Origin: Maricaulis salignorans
Lineage (GTDB): Bacteria; Pseudomonadota; Alphaproteobacteria; Caulobacterales; Aquidulcibacteraceae
Length of the DNA: 64,000 nt
NCBI GenBank assembly: GCA_945891505.1
Contig: CAMDDL010000009.1
Span: 23,053-87,052 of the forward strand
Reading direction: 5' to 3'
Part shown: in pieces, positions 1 to 9,415 of the stretch
Layout: each line of letters begins with the position of its first letter
How positions within the stretch are numbered: the stretch's first letter is position 1
The notes under the pieces: model-generated
Databases searched by the model: none
What the model saw: only the letters and a program-made list of their open reading frames with translations
What the model was told of the DNA's origin: nothing
Program-made: the position numbers and the translations under genes

Positions 1-432
1 CGCGATACGGACCTGAGCGAGATTGAAGTGGAAAACGAAGGGGTTCGCGTGCGTGTTGCGCGTCAAGCCAATATCGCGCCTCAAATGGTCCAAGCCCAGG
101 TGCCAATGGCCCAAGCCCCTATTGCGATGGCACCGGCGGCGGCAAATTCTGCGTCAGCAGCACCTGCTACCGCTCCAGCGGCTGATCCTGCCAAGCACCC
201 CGGCGCGGTTCCCTCGCCTATGGTCGGCACGGTCTATACCCAACCAGAACCCGGCGCTTCGGCCTTTATCAAGGTCGGCGACACGGTGAAGGAAGGCCAG
301 CAGCTGTTCATCATCGAAGCGATGAAGACCATGAACCCTGTGCCCTCGCCACGTTCTGGGACAGTAACGGCTATTCTTGTCCATGATGCTCAACCCGTTG
401 AATATGGCGAAGCGCTCTGCGTGATCGAATAG
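1..432 (+). CDS. accB: Biotin carboxyl carrier protein of acetyl-CoA carboxylase (5' partial)
   Basis: The frame is open from the first base, so the N-terminus lies outside the window; 143 residues are visible. AccB carries carboxybiotin between biotin carboxylase and the carboxyltransferase in the first committed step of fatty-acid synthesis. The visible start (DLSEIEVENEGVRVRV) matches the short N-terminal strand region of the family. An Ala/Pro-rich linker follows, then a biotinyl domain with the EAMKTMN motif, whose Lys is the biotinylation site. A GTG at 28 could be mistaken for the start, but the upstream codons are in frame and family-like. accC begins 15 nt downstream behind an AGGAGA ribosome binding site, so this is an accBC operon. 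Confidence 0.95.
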   Translation, partial: RDTDLSEIEVENEGVRVRVARQANIAPQMVQAQVPMAQAPIAMAPAAANSASAAPATAPAADPAKHPGAVPSPMVGTVYTQPEPGASAFIKVGDTVKEGQQLFIIEAMKTMNPVPSPRSGTVTAILVHDAQPVEYGEALCVIE

Positions 433-447
433 TCAGGAGACACACAG

Positions 448-1815
448 GTGTTTGATAAAGTTCTGATCGCCAACCGCGGCGAGATTGCCCTGCGGATTCA
501 CCGCGCCTGTAAAGAAATGGGCATAACCACCGTGGCGGTCCATTCTACGGCGGACGCGGACGCGATGCATGTGCGCTTGGCCGATGAAAGTGTCTGCTTG
601 GGTCCGCCAGCTGCTGCGAAGTCGTACTTGAATATCCCAGCCTTAATCGCGGCTTGCGAGATTACTGGTGCGCAAGCGATCCATCCAGGTTATGGCTTCT
701 TGTCTGAAAATGCCCGCTTTGCAGAAATCATCGATGCGCATGGCTTAGTCTTTATCGGCCCGCGCGCCGAACATATCCGCATGATGGGTGACAAGATTGC
801 TGCCAAAGCTGCGGTGAAGGCTGCCGGTATACCCGTCGTGCCTGGCTCTGACGGTGGCATTACAGATGACGAGACCGCTTTGGCGGTTGCCGAAGAAATT
901 GGCTATCCCGTTTTGGTTAAGGCCTCAGCCGGTGGCGGTGGTCGCGGCATGAAAGTCGCCCACTCAAAGGACGAGTTGTCGGTCGCTTTGTCGATGGCCC
1001 GCACGGAAGCGAAAAATGCCTTCGGCGATGACACGGTTTATCTCGAAAAATACCTCGGCAAGCCACGCCACATCGAAATCCAAGTGATCGCCGATGAGTT
1101 TGGCAATGTGGTTCATTTGGGCGAACGCGATTGCTCACTTCAACGTCGCCACCAAAAAGTCTGGGAAGAAGCGCCCTCGCCTGCCTTGAACGCTGAAGAA
1201 CGCGCCGAGATCGGCGACATCGTTGTCAAGGCTATTAAGTCGTTGGGCTATCTTGGCGTCGGCACCATTGAATTCCTCTATGAAGAAGGCCGCTTCTATT
1301 TCATCGAAATGAACACCCGCCTTCAGGTCGAACATCCCGTCACTGAGATGATCACAGGCGTGGATTTGGTGCGCGAGCAAATTCGGATCGCCGCTGGGAT
1401 GCCGCTCTCTTTCACCCAAGAAGAAGTGGTTTTTGAAGGCGTGGCGATTGAATGCAGGGTCAATGCCGAAGACCCTGTCAACTTCGCGCCATCGCCTGGT
1501 ACCATCACAGACTTCCATGCGCCGGGTGGCTTGGGTGTTCGCTTGGATTCAGCCATTTATACGGGCTATAAAATTCCACCCTATTACGACAGCTTGATTG
1601 GTAAGTTGATCGTGCATGGGCGCAACCGCAACGAATGCCTGATGCGTTTGCGACGCTCGCTTGCTGAAATGGTGGTTGGTGGCGTGAAGACTACGATCCC
1701 GCTGTTCCTGCGTTTGGTCCAAGAGCGCGACATCATTGATGGCGATTACAACATCCACTGGCTGGAAAAGTGGTTGGCCGAACAAGCCGAACAAGCTGAG
1801 GAACCGCGTGCATGA
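448..1815 (+). CDS. accC: Biotin carboxylase subunit of acetyl-CoA carboxylase
   Basis: A 455-residue ATP-grasp enzyme that carboxylates the biotin on AccB using bicarbonate and ATP. The N-terminal domain begins [15 protein letters not shown], and [11 protein letters not shown], the Gly-rich ATP loop (GGGGRGMK) and the [14 protein letters not shown] active-site segment are all present. Length equals that of typical AccC. The start is GTG with AGGAGA 8 nt upstream. The last four bases overlap the first codon of aat (ATGA), which suggests translational coupling. Confidence 0.98.
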   Translation: MFDKVLIANRGEIALRIHRACKEMGITTVAVHSTADADAMHVRLADESVCLGPPAAAKSYLNIPALIAACEITGAQAIHPGYGFLSENARFAEIIDAHGLVFIGPRAEHIRMMGDKIAAKAAVKAAGIPVVPGSDGGITDDETALAVAEEIGYPVLVKASAGGGGRGMKVAHSKDELSVALSMARTEAKNAFGDDTVYLEKYLGKPRHIEIQVIADEFGNVVHLGERDCSLQRRHQKVWEEAPSPALNAEERAEIGDIVVKAIKSLGYLGVGTIEFLYEEGRFYFIEMNTRLQVEHPVTEMITGVDLVREQIRIAAGMPLSFTQEEVVFEGVAIECRVNAEDPVNFAPSPGTITDFHAPGGLGVRLDSAIYTGYKIPPYYDSLIGKLIVHGRNRNECLMRLRRSLAEMVVGGVKTTIPLFLRLVQERDIIDGDYNIHWLEKWLAEQAEQAEEPRA

Positions 1816-2591
1816 GCAAGGGCTTTGGCCCGGACGAGCTTTTGGCATGCTATGCGCGCGGGACTTTCCCGATGGCAGACGGGCGGGATGATCCCCGCCT
1901 GTTTCTGGTTGATCCAGACCAGCGGGGAGTTCTGCCGCTCGATCAATTCCACATCCCACGACGCCTCAAGCGCACAGTTCGCACTACTCCTTATGTGGTG
2001 ACAATCAACCAAGCCTTTCGCGAGGTGGTGGAATTATGCGCGGCACCGATTGGCGAGCGGACTGAGACTTGGATTAATCAGCCGATCTTGGAACTCTACG
2101 ACGGATTACACCGCCGCGGTCACGCTTTTAGCGTTGAAACCTGGCACGAAGGCAATTTGGTCGGAGGGCTCTATGGGGTTCGCCTTGGCGCGGCTTTTTT
2201 TGGCGAAAGCATGTTTTCGCGCGCGCGGGATGCCAGCAAAGTTGCCCTCGTCCATCTGGTCGCGCACCTCATCGCAGGCGGATTTCGCCTGTTAGATACC
2301 CAGTTTCTAACCGATCATTTGACGCAGTTTGGCACCATTGAGGTCAATCGCAAGACCTATCACGCGCTTTTGGCCGAAGCGATTACGTGCCCTTCAACTT
2401 TTCCTGTGCTGGATTTGTTGGCGCTGGACCCGTCCGAGGCTCTGACTCACCTGGATCCGCATCCGGCGCAACTGGCACCGATGCCGCTGCATCTGGATTC
2501 GCCGCGCCAGCTTTGGCCTCAGAGCGTGGGCGCGCTTTGTTTGGAGACGATGGAGCAGAACTTGGCAATGCAATTGCCCCCTCACAACTGA
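1812..2591 (+). CDS. aat: Leucyl/phenylalanyl-tRNA--protein transferase
   Basis: Transfers Leu or Phe from aminoacyl-tRNA to N-terminal Arg or Lys of proteins, creating N-degrons for ClpS/ClpAP. Family features seen are [19 protein letters not shown] at the start, then [26 protein letters not shown] and [11 protein letters not shown]. At 259 residues it is longer than most homologues because about 60-70 residues follow the conserved core. That tail lies in the stretch overlapping the oppositely oriented DUF2155 gene, so it may be poorly constrained. It is the third gene of accB-accC-aat, coupled to accC by ATGA. Confidence 0.95.
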   Translation: MSKGFGPDELLACYARGTFPMADGRDDPRLFLVDPDQRGVLPLDQFHIPRRLKRTVRTTPYVVTINQAFREVVELCAAPIGERTETWINQPILELYDGLHRRGHAFSVETWHEGNLVGGLYGVRLGAAFFGESMFSRARDASKVALVHLVAHLIAGGFRLLDTQFLTDHLTQFGTIEVNRKTYHALLAEAITCPSTFPVLDLLALDPSEALTHLDPHPAQLAPMPLHLDSPRQLWPQSVGALCLETMEQNLAMQLPPHN

Positions 2592-3426
2592 CCAACCACA
2601 TATCGTAAGTTGGATGGTCAATCGGGGTAACCGCCGGGCTTGAGGCAATGATCCAGCCTTTGCGCAACACGCGTTCCTTATTGGCCTCATGCATGTCGCG
2701 ACGGTTGCGCTGGGGTAAAACTGCCAGTTGATTGTTGTTCTGGCGGCCCATATCCAAAACTTCGACATAGGCCCAAGACTCAAGCGGGTCCTGCGGATTG
2801 GACGCATAGCAGGCCGACAGCTTCAGCCGCAACGATCCATAGGTAACTTGGCTGCCTACGGGAACGCGCACACGGACATTGGTTCCCTTTTCGCGGTCCA
2901 AGGCCCCAATCAGAACCCCGGTGCCGCGCGTTTCTCGCACAGGCTTCGGCCCAGTCTCGAGCGCTTCCGGCGGAAACAAAAGTTCAAGCGGGACAAGGGG
3001 AATATTTGGTCCAACCAAACGAGGCATGACTAAACCGCTGGTTGCCAACGCTTGTTGCTCGGCCTCTGCTTGACTTAGGGCTTCCCGGCGGATGCGCGCG
3101 CGCATCTCATCCTCGGGGGTCATCCACGTGCCGGTGCCGTTCTGACGGAAAGCAGGCGCAACATCGCCTTCTTCAGGCTCTGCAATCGGCCCGAGCTCTG
3201 GATCAATCCCGCCGCTCGTTGCCGCTGGTGCCGTCGCCTTCGTGGCCTTAGCTGGATCACTGGATGCGCCGCTTGTTGAAGCCGGGCGCAAGCCTGTCGC
3301 ATTGGCTTCTGGATTTGCTGTCTGTGCGATCACAGCACCACTGCCGAGCGCAATGAAAGCAGAACCCAGCACCAGCCAGCTTAGTTTCTTTACGTCAAAC
3401 ATGGCTGTGCCGTCGGCCCGTTTCAT
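2383..3426 (-). CDS. DUF2155 domain protein, secreted
   Basis: A 347-residue protein with an N-terminal hydrophobic signal segment ([21 protein letters not shown]). A low-complexity Ala/Thr/Glu linker leads to a conserved domain (about residues 175-290) containing [27 protein letters not shown] and [21 protein letters not shown], which I recognise as DUF2155. Its function is unknown; it is common in alphaproteobacteria next to the NDUFA12-like gene, as here. The ATG used overlaps the upstream TAA (TAATG), favouring this start over an internal ATG at 3402. The last 70 residues are Ala/Pro-rich and overlap the end of aat on the other strand by 209 bp. Confidence 0.85.
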   Translation of the reverse strand: MKRADGTAMFDVKKLSWLVLGSAFIALGSGAVIAQTANPEANATGLRPASTSGASSDPAKATKATAPAATSGGIDPELGPIAEPEEGDVAPAFRQNGTGTWMTPEDEMRARIRREALSQAEAEQQALATSGLVMPRLVGPNIPLVPLELLFPPEALETGPKPVRETRGTGVLIGALDREKGTNVRVRVPVGSQVTYGSLRLKLSACYASNPQDPLESWAYVEVLDMGRQNNNQLAVLPQRNRRDMHEANKERVLRKGWIIASSPAVTPIDHPTYDMWLVSCEGAIALPSSAPSSPNKARPRSEAKAGAANPDAAASVPVAPDADPGESEPRTGPAPTNPAQEKLKGT

Positions 3427-3815
3427 TATTCGGGCGACCAAGACTCATAGTCGCTGGAAGATTTCGCGCGCTCTCCTGCCCCGGCCAAGCTGCCCTTGGG
3501 CCGATAGGCAAATACAGTCCCAGTCAGATTAGGCAGATGCGGCTTTTCCCATGACTTCAGCACGAATGGCTCAATCGTTGGGGGTTGCTCAAACGTATGG
3601 TGCAGCCAGCCGTGCCAATCCACTGGCACGCGTGAAGGCTCAGCATAGCCTTTGTAAAGCACATACCGACGCTTACGCCCTTCAAGGGTGGCCTTACGCT
3701 CTTCAAAATAGCGATTGCCTTGGTCATCTTCGCCCACCAAGGTTGCACGCTTTGCGATATCAAACAGCGCACCAAGTGTTGCACCATTCCACCACGTAAA
3801 GATTTTTGTGAGCAC
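3426..3815 (-). CDS. NADH:ubiquinone oxidoreductase 17.2 kDa (NDUFA12) family protein
   Basis: A 129-residue soluble protein of the NDUFA12/B17.2 family, a supernumerary subunit of respiratory complex I found in mitochondria and alphaproteobacteria. Diagnostic segments are GATLGALFDIAKRATLVGEDDQGNRYFE, RRYVLYKGYAEPSRVPVDWHGWLHHT and W(E)KPHLPNLTGT. It is located away from the nuo operon, which is normal for this gene. It is the first gene of a two-gene unit with DUF2155 (TAATG junction) and is divergent from the NrdJ-like gene, with 181 bp between them. Confidence 0.92.
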   Translation of the reverse strand: MLTKIFTWWNGATLGALFDIAKRATLVGEDDQGNRYFEERKATLEGRKRRYVLYKGYAEPSRVPVDWHGWLHHTFEQPPTIEPFVLKSWEKPHLPNLTGTVFAYRPKGSLAGAGERAKSSSDYESWSPE

Positions 3816-3996
3816 GAGAATTTTCCTCTTCAGCCTGCATTATGCCCCGCACCGCTCTTGGCATCAAGTCGATGCGGCATGCCTCAACAGGGCGAAACAC
3901 CGATGACCCGCGGCCACACGCATTCTTCAGCAGAAAGCAGGGCCACTGATGCAGTTTTTCCCCAATCAGGACTAGGCGGGCGATGACTTCAGGCAG

Positions 3997-6747
3997 ATGA
4001 TCACTCAAGTGATTCGCGATGGGGCTGCCGTGAGCTTTGATTCCGCCTTTTTTGGTCATGAGCGCCTCGTGGCGCAGCCCGATATGCTGCGCGAGATCGG
4101 CGCTGACTCTGGCCCATTCTATGCCCCGGCGAGTTGGAGTTTAGACAACGTGCTGGCCTTCGGCGAAGCCGCAGACCTACCTGACGAGACCTCGATTTCC
4201 GATGCCATCCTTGATTTAGCCGGTCGTATTGGCAGCTTGGCTTGGACGGCAGGCATTTTGGCTGATGCGGAAGCGCGTGACCATTTTGAAGCGGTGTTGG
4301 CCAATAGCCTGTTGAACCGCCAAGTCATGCTTGACGCAGGCTATCTGCGCGCCTTGGGCCAAACAGGAGCGGCTACGCGCGGCTTTGTCTTGAACTTGAA
4401 AGATCGGTCGACAGAGATTGAAACGGGCCTACCAGCTGTTTGGCTGGATGACGATTTCCAAAGCCGGATCGTGCCTTGGGCACAGGCAGAGACGGTCGTG
4501 CATCAGCGTCGGCAAAGTCAGTTTGACTCATCTGCACTGTCGATGGGACGCATCCAACTGCGCGACGCGATGGCCCGCGTTAGCGAAGCCGTTGGCCGTG
4601 CCGAAGGCGTGGGCCATGATGACCCACGAGACAATCCCGTTCTAGCCCAAGCTGTGGCGGCAGCATTCCGCATTGGGGCCCCTGCGGGGGCAATCCTAGA
4701 AGCGATTGAGGATGCTAAACAAGGCATTTTTGATGCCACAGCCCATGGCGCCCTGCTCGACGCGCCTTTGCTGGAACCGACCACCCTTCTTATCCCTGCC
4801 GACCAAACCCTAGACGGTGACTTGCTTTTGCGGGCCGCGCGTACCGGTTGTAGCTTTGCTTTTGACGATGCGGCTTTTGCGGCGCTTGGCCCGGCTGCCG
4901 TGATCTCATTGTCTGCCTTTTATGAAGATATAGACTTCAATCAACTTGAACGCGTTGCTGCAACTTGGCGGATAGCCCTTGATTGCTTAGGCGCTGCCAC
5001 AGCGTTTCCGACCAAATCGGCGGCCCAGAACTGGGCCAAACAGCGCGCAGCAACGATCCGATATTGTGACGGTGCAGGCCTTTTGATGGCGCTTGGGAAG
5101 TCCTATGCCGCGCCTGACGATCAAGACGTGGTTCGCCGTGCGCTTAGCGCGATCGCTACCGGGACTGCTGAGGCCAGCAGCATCTTGGCCAAGATTTCTG
5201 CTGCTACCGGCAACCCGCCGAGCTTTGAGACGGCGTTAAAGCCGCAAGAGCATGGATTGGTTCTGGTGGCACTTGGGGCTGATGCCCCAGGTCTTGCGCC
5301 TATCTCCAGCCCGGCGATTGAGACGGCCCTATCGGGAGAAGAAACCGGCTTTTCAGTGCGCCCTTGTGTGGTCCGTGGCCTAAAAGCGCTGGGGCTCGAC
5401 GACCAAGATGCTACCCGACAATTACTGGGCACCCGCACTTTAATTGGCGCGCCCGGTGTTTCCTATGACGCGCTGGCCAGCCGTGGCGTTGATGAAGACG
5501 GCCTAGCCGCAATTGCAGACGCCTTGATCAGCGCGCGCTCGCTGCGCCAAACCATCACCCCTTGGCTTCTAGGGCCAGAGGAAACTGCACGCTGGTGCGG
5601 ATGCAGCTTAGACAAGGTCTTGCAGCCGGGCTTTGATGTGCTGAAAGAGCTAGGCTTTACCTCCCAAGATATCGCTGCAGCCCAAAAGTGGGCTTTAGGC
5701 CAGCCTGACCAATGGGGCGTACTGCCCAATTCAGATGTGTTTGGCCCGGCGACACGCGAAAACGTCGTCCGATTTGCTGCGGCCCAAGATGAAGCGATCC
5801 GTCAATATGTGACGCTAAGCCTGCCTGTATCGCGCACCGAGAATGTGAGAGCGATGGCGACAGAACTTGCTAAGGTTCTTGGCCAAGCAGGCTTTGCAGG
5901 CTTTAAACTCAAATTGTCTGAGCCCGGCTTTGACGCGCCCAACTTTGACCTAAGCCGCTATGAAAATGTGGCCGAAGAAGTCAAAGTCGAACGGGTCGAA
6001 GTGGTGGTTGAGCGCGTTGTAGAGCGCTTGATCCCTCAACCCGCCGCGCGACGCCGTCTGCCAGATCGGCGCAAGGGCTACATCCAAAAAGCTTCGGTTG
6101 GAGGCCATAAGGTCTATCTGCACACCGGCGAATTTGATGATGGCGAGATCGGGGAAATCTTCATCGACATGCATAAGGAAGGCGCGGCCTTCCGGTCCTT
6201 GATGAACAATTTCGCCATCGCGACGTCCATTGGCCTGCAATATGGTGTGCCGCTGGAGGAGTTTGTCGATGCCTTTGTCGGCACGCGTTTTGAACCTGCG
6301 GGCGATGTTGAGGGCAATGATTCCATCGTGCGTGCGACGTCCATCCTCGACTATTTGTTCCGCGAACTGGCCGTTTCTTATTTAGGCCGCGATGATTTGG
6401 CGGAATTGTCTGAAGACCGATTTGATGAAGCGGTGACGGATGCTGGCGCACCTGAAGCTGCTGACCCCGTGCGTTTCATCTCCAAAGGTTTCTCGCGCGG
6501 CAGCTTCCCAGATAATCTGGTGCGCCTGCCCAGTGCTGCCGAACGAGCTAGCCGTGGGTCCAATCCACCCCAAGAGCGCACCATCCAAGCGACCTTGATT
6601 CAGCCTCAGCCTGCTGCCCCCAGTGCCCGCTATGAAGGCGACCCCTGCCCAGACTGTGGCCACTTCACGGTGAAGGCGGACGCCTTTGGCTATGCCTGCG
6701 ATGCTTGCGGGTGGGCCGGGCCACGCCAAGCTGAAGGCAGCGCCTAA
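3997..6747 (+). CDS. NrdJ-like protein with TSCPD domain and zinc ribbon, catalytic motifs absent
   Basis: A 916-residue protein. Its C-terminal third is clearly the C-terminal part of alphaproteobacterial B12-dependent ribonucleotide reductase (NrdJ). It has a VERVVERL helical linker (about residue 660), [19 protein letters not shown], a TSCPD-type domain (about 690-790: [56 protein letters not shown]) and a final CPDC/CDAC zinc ribbon (Cys 884, 887, 901, 904). Upstream, weaker similarity seems to continue: [12 protein letters not shown] to [15 protein letters not shown] resembles the NrdJ stretch before the linker. The reductase hallmarks (an NPCSE-type motif and the thiyl Cys context) are not found, and it is roughly 300 residues shorter than NrdJ. 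I infer a pseudoenzyme paralogue rather than a working reductase. It could act in regulation or nucleotide binding, but no function is shown. Confidence 0.75.
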   Translation: MITQVIRDGAAVSFDSAFFGHERLVAQPDMLREIGADSGPFYAPASWSLDNVLAFGEAADLPDETSISDAILDLAGRIGSLAWTAGILADAEARDHFEAVLANSLLNRQVMLDAGYLRALGQTGAATRGFVLNLKDRSTEIETGLPAVWLDDDFQSRIVPWAQAETVVHQRRQSQFDSSALSMGRIQLRDAMARVSEAVGRAEGVGHDDPRDNPVLAQAVAAAFRIGAPAGAILEAIEDAKQGIFDATAHGALLDAPLLEPTTLLIPADQTLDGDLLLRAARTGCSFAFDDAAFAALGPAAVISLSAFYEDIDFNQLERVAATWRIALDCLGAATAFPTKSAAQNWAKQRAATIRYCDGAGLLMALGKSYAAPDDQDVVRRALSAIATGTAEASSILAKISAATGNPPSFETALKPQEHGLVLVALGADAPGLAPISSPAIETALSGEETGFSVRPCVVRGLKALGLDDQDATRQLLGTRTLIGAPGVSYDALASRGVDEDGLAAIADALISARSLRQTITPWLLGPEETARWCGCSLDKVLQPGFDVLKELGFTSQDIAAAQKWALGQPDQWGVLPNSDVFGPATRENVVRFAAAQDEAIRQYVTLSLPVSRTENVRAMATELAKVLGQAGFAGFKLKLSEPGFDAPNFDLSRYENVAEEVKVERVEVVVERVVERLIPQPAARRRLPDRRKGYIQKASVGGHKVYLHTGEFDDGEIGEIFIDMHKEGAAFRSLMNNFAIATSIGLQYGVPLEEFVDAFVGTRFEPAGDVEGNDSIVRATSILDYLFRELAVSYLGRDDLAELSEDRFDEAVTDAGAPEAADPVRFISKGFSRGSFPDNLVRLPSAAERASRGSNPPQERTIQATLIQPQPAAPSARYEGDPCPDCGHFTVKADAFGYACDACGWAGPRQAEGSA

Positions 6748-6822
6748 AACCGTTTCAAATCACGGCACCATTCCTGCAAGGGTCTGTCTGAACTGATGTT
6801 TAGACCGCTGGAGCGTCCGAAA

Positions 6823-7311
6823 ATGAAACGTCTCGCCATTGCCATCCTCGTCGCAGCAGCTTGCGGCACCTCTGCTTTTGCGCAAAATGCGGGCCAGATT
6901 GCGTCTGTTAAAGCTGGTAAGTCCTGCGCTGATTGTAATCTGTTTCAAGCCGATTTGAGCTATTCAGACGTTTCGGGGAAGACTTTTACCGGTGCGCGCT
7001 TGCGCCAGTCCGAGATGTCACTGGCAACGGCAGATGGCACCAATTTTTCTCGAACCGATCTGTCGATCGCCAACCTTTACGGTGTGCGTGCAACTGGGGC
7101 AAATTTTGCACGTGCCAATCTTGAACGCGCCATTTTGGTAGGCGGCTATTTCTCTAGTGCCAATTTTACTGGGGCCAATCTGGTCGATGCCAATCTGTCA
7201 GGTGCAGAACTTGCTGGCGCACGTGGCCTGACCCAAGCCCAATTGAACAAGGCTTGCGGCGATGCAGAAACCACTTTGCCACGCGGCTTGACGGTCCCAG
7301 CCTGCAAGTAA
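6823..7311 (+). CDS. Secreted pentapeptide-repeat protein (first of a pair)
   Basis: A 162-residue protein with signal peptide (MKRLAIAILVAAACGTSAFA) and about 18 A(N/D)(L/F)xx pentapeptide units, which fold as a right-handed square beta-helix. A CADC motif precedes the helix, and a C-terminal cap (GLTQAQLNKACGD..LPRGLTVPACK) follows it. The ATG at 6823 is preferred to that at 6796 because it starts the signal peptide directly. The export signal differs from cytoplasmic pentapeptide proteins such as gyrase protectors. The next gene is a larger paralogue with the same cap. Function is unknown; a periplasmic structural or binding role is a guess. Confidence 0.8.
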   Translation: MKRLAIAILVAAACGTSAFAQNAGQIASVKAGKSCADCNLFQADLSYSDVSGKTFTGARLRQSEMSLATADGTNFSRTDLSIANLYGVRATGANFARANLERAILVGGYFSSANFTGANLVDANLSGAELAGARGLTQAQLNKACGDAETTLPRGLTVPACK

Positions 7312-7392
7312 GGACCAGTTTGCGGCTGCCTTGGGCCGAATTGTTACAACCATTTAAGTGGAAGTTAAGCGCTAAAGCAGTATAAGGCATTC

Positions 7393-8196
7393 ATGATGTC
7401 AAAAGCTTTGCCCTTTCTGATTGCTTTCGCCCTCGTCCCCATTGCTCAGCCTGTTATGGCGTTCACGTGGGATCAGCGCGGCAAGCCGTCCACAGTAACC
7501 TTTACCGGTCGCTTTTCTGGATTGTGCGCGGGCTGTGACATGTCCAATCGGCGGATGGACAATGCGCATATGTCCTCAGGCAATTTCGCAGGGTCGAACT
7601 TCTCAGGCTCCGTTCTACGAAGCGCCGAGATGACCGCTGGCAATTTTGCCGGCACGCGCTTTGACCGTGGCGACCTCAGCAACGCAGAAATGAATGGCTC
7701 AAACTTTCGCGGCGCCAGCTTTGTTGGAACGGGCCTGCGTTCCATTGAAGCTGCTGGCGCTAATTTCAGCGGCTCTGACTTCGCCGGATCAGACCTTTCC
7801 AATGCCGAATTAATTGGTGCCAACCTAACTGGCGCAAAATTTGGTGGCACGCGCGGCACCAATCCAGACTTCAGTGGTGCCAATATGACCGGGGCCATGG
7901 TGATGGGCGCAGTCTTCGTCAATGCGGACTTTACCGGGGCCATCATGACACGCGTCAATATTGAAGGCGCAGATTTATCTCGTGCGGATCTAACAGGCGT
8001 AGTCCTACGCGATGCACGTATCAGCCGCACGCGCTTGCAAGGCGCTGATTTTACGGGTGCCAACCTCTCAGGCGCTGATTTATCGACCGCCACAGGCCTT
8101 ACCACCCGCCAGCTTGAAGATGCCTGCGGCGATGAAACCACGGCCCTGCCTGCCGGCGTAACCATTCGCGCTTGTAAGACCCGCCGTCCGCGCTAA
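7393..8196 (+). CDS. Secreted pentapeptide-repeat protein (second of a pair)
   Basis: A 267-residue protein with signal peptide (LPFLIAFALVPIAQPVMA) followed by about 38 pentapeptide units (ANFSG, ADLSR and similar), roughly twice as many as its neighbour. It shares the N-terminal CAGC motif and the C-terminal GLTTRQLEDACGDETTALPAG..ACK cap with the preceding gene, so the two are paralogues from a local duplication. The start is doubled (ATGATG). The repeat produces a long stop-free antisense frame that I do not consider coding. Molecular role unknown. Confidence 0.82.
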   Translation: MMSKALPFLIAFALVPIAQPVMAFTWDQRGKPSTVTFTGRFSGLCAGCDMSNRRMDNAHMSSGNFAGSNFSGSVLRSAEMTAGNFAGTRFDRGDLSNAEMNGSNFRGASFVGTGLRSIEAAGANFSGSDFAGSDLSNAELIGANLTGAKFGGTRGTNPDFSGANMTGAMVMGAVFVNADFTGAIMTRVNIEGADLSRADLTGVVLRDARISRTRLQGADFTGANLSGADLSTATGLTTRQLEDACGDETTALPAGVTIRACKTRRPR

Positions 8197-8226
8197 GCGT
8201 TTGTTGTAATTCAGGGGCACGCGATC

Positions 8227-8532
8227 GTGGAAATAAGCCGAGAAGAAATGATCGCCATTGAACTTCGTACCGACAGAGAGGCGAAAGATCCCTTTCCCGC
8301 TTATGTACTTTGGTTCTTCCTTGGCTGGTTCGGAGCCCATCGCTTTTTTGTCAGCGAGACGAGGACTGGCCTAGCCATGTTGATTTTGACCCTCAGCATG
8401 GTCGGCTTTCCTATCACCTTCGTCTGGTGGCTTACCGATGCCGTACGGCTCGGTGGTCTCCTACAAGAAAAGCGCGACCTGGTGCGCGACCGAATTGCGC
8501 GGGAGACATTAGAGCTGAAGGAATTGTATTAG
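8227..8532 (+). CDS. TM2 domain membrane protein
   Basis: A 101-residue protein with a TM2 domain: two membrane helices with the signature LWFFLGWFGAHRFFVSETRTG and a second segment MVGFPITFVWWLTDAVRL. The C-terminus is charged and helical. TM2 proteins are small bacterial inner-membrane proteins of unknown function. The start taken is GTG; an ATG seven codons later is also possible. It lies 30 bp after the second pentapeptide gene and could be co-transcribed with it. Confidence 0.82.
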   Translation: MEISREEMIAIELRTDREAKDPFPAYVLWFFLGWFGAHRFFVSETRTGLAMLILTLSMVGFPITFVWWLTDAVRLGGLLQEKRDLVRDRIARETLELKELY

Positions 8533-8576
8533 GAGTGGGGTGGGCCAGAATGGGCGCTTAAGTACCTCTAAGTACA

Positions 8577-8750
8577 AGGGCCTCTCCCCTCTCCTTTTGG
8601 GGTCGACCTATAGGTCGACGGGTCGGGGGTTAGGGCTTACGGGCACGGAAGTTATTTTCTCTCGCCAAAGAAGAGCTGGCCAACACTCCTTTGAGAACTG
8701 TGAGTTTAAGCCCTCACCCCAACCCCTCTCCCAAAGGGCGAGGGGCTTGA
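8577..8750. repeat. REP-like inverted repeat pair between convergent genes
   Basis: A GC-rich element between the TM2 gene (+) and gmk (-). The left part carries a perfect 18-bp palindrome (GTCGACCTATAGGTCGAC, 8602-8619) and runs into GGGGGTTAGGGCTTA. The right part starts TAAGCCCTCACCCC and contains an imperfect hairpin (CCCCTCTCCC / GGGCGAGGGG, 8725-8746). Outer arms AGGGCTTA (8632-8639) and TAAGCCCT (8707-8714) are exact inverse complements. This resembles REP/BIME-type interspersed repeats; it may also end transcription from both sides. Confidence 0.6.
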
Positions 8751-8767
8751 GTCGCTGCCCCCACTCC

Positions 8768-9415
8768 TCACGTATCCTCGCGCAACAGCCCTTGCACAAA
8801 GCCGCCCATCCAAGGCTGGCGGGCGCGGCGCATGCGTTCGGCTTCGAGGATGGTTTTTAGGCGCGCATAGCTTTGGTCGAGATCCTCATTGACCAGCACA
8901 TAGTCAAAGTTTTCCCAGCGGCTGATCTCGCCATAGGCATTGGTCATGCGTTTTTTGATGACTTCGGGCGTGTCTTGCCCGCGCGAAATCAGGCGGCGCT
9001 TCAGCTCTGCCATGCTGGGCGGCAGGATAAAGACTTTCACCACTTCTTCCGGCGCCGAGGTGCGCAATTGCAGCGCGCCTTGCCAGTCGACATCAAACAT
9101 CAAGTCGCGGCCCGATTGCAGGGTAGCGAACGCGCTGTCCCGCGGGCTGCCATAATAATGGTCATGGACTTCGGCCCATTCCAGAAACCCGTCCTGAGCA
9201 CGATGGGCGCGGAATTGGTCTTTGTCGACAAAGTGGTAATGCACCCTATCGCTCTCGCCCGGCCGGGGTGCGCGCGTGGTCCAAGAAACCGACAGCGCGA
9301 TATCTGGGTCTTCGTCAACAAGGCGACGGGACAAAGTGGTTTTGCCTGCCCCAGACGGGCTGACCAAGGCCAACATCAGACCGCGACGTTTGTAGAGATG
9401 GGGCTCACTCGACAT
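8768..9415 (-). CDS. gmk: Guanylate kinase
   Basis: A 215-residue kinase converting GMP plus ATP to GDP plus ADP. It shows the P-loop SPSGAGKTTLSRRL, the GMP-binding SVSWTTRAPRPGE, the VHYHFVD segment and the LISRGQDTPEVIKKRM lid region. The start overlaps the end of yicC by 11 bp. It is the last gene of the fabD-fabG-acpP-fabF-mltG-yicC-gmk run, an order common in alphaproteobacteria. Confidence 0.97.
   Translation of the reverse strand: MSSEPHLYKRRGLMLALVSPSGAGKTTLSRRLVDEDPDIALSVSWTTRAPRPGESDRVHYHFVDKDQFRAHRAQDGFLEWAEVHDHYYGSPRDSAFATLQSGRDLMFDVDWQGALQLRTSAPEEVVKVFILPPSMAELKRRLISRGQDTPEVIKKRMTNAYGEISRWENFDYVLVNEDLDQSYARLKTILEAERMRRARQPWMGGFVQGLLREDT

Noticed and set aside
3816..3996. Search for a small gene or RNA between the NDUFA12-like and NrdJ-like genes
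   Set aside because: No reading frame with a ribosome binding site and no stable RNA fold stood out; it is probably a plain divergent promoter region.
7473..8165. Antisense open frame of 230 codons in the second pentapeptide gene
   Set aside because: It arises because the repeated sense codons avoid complementary stops; its translation is low-complexity and matches no fold.
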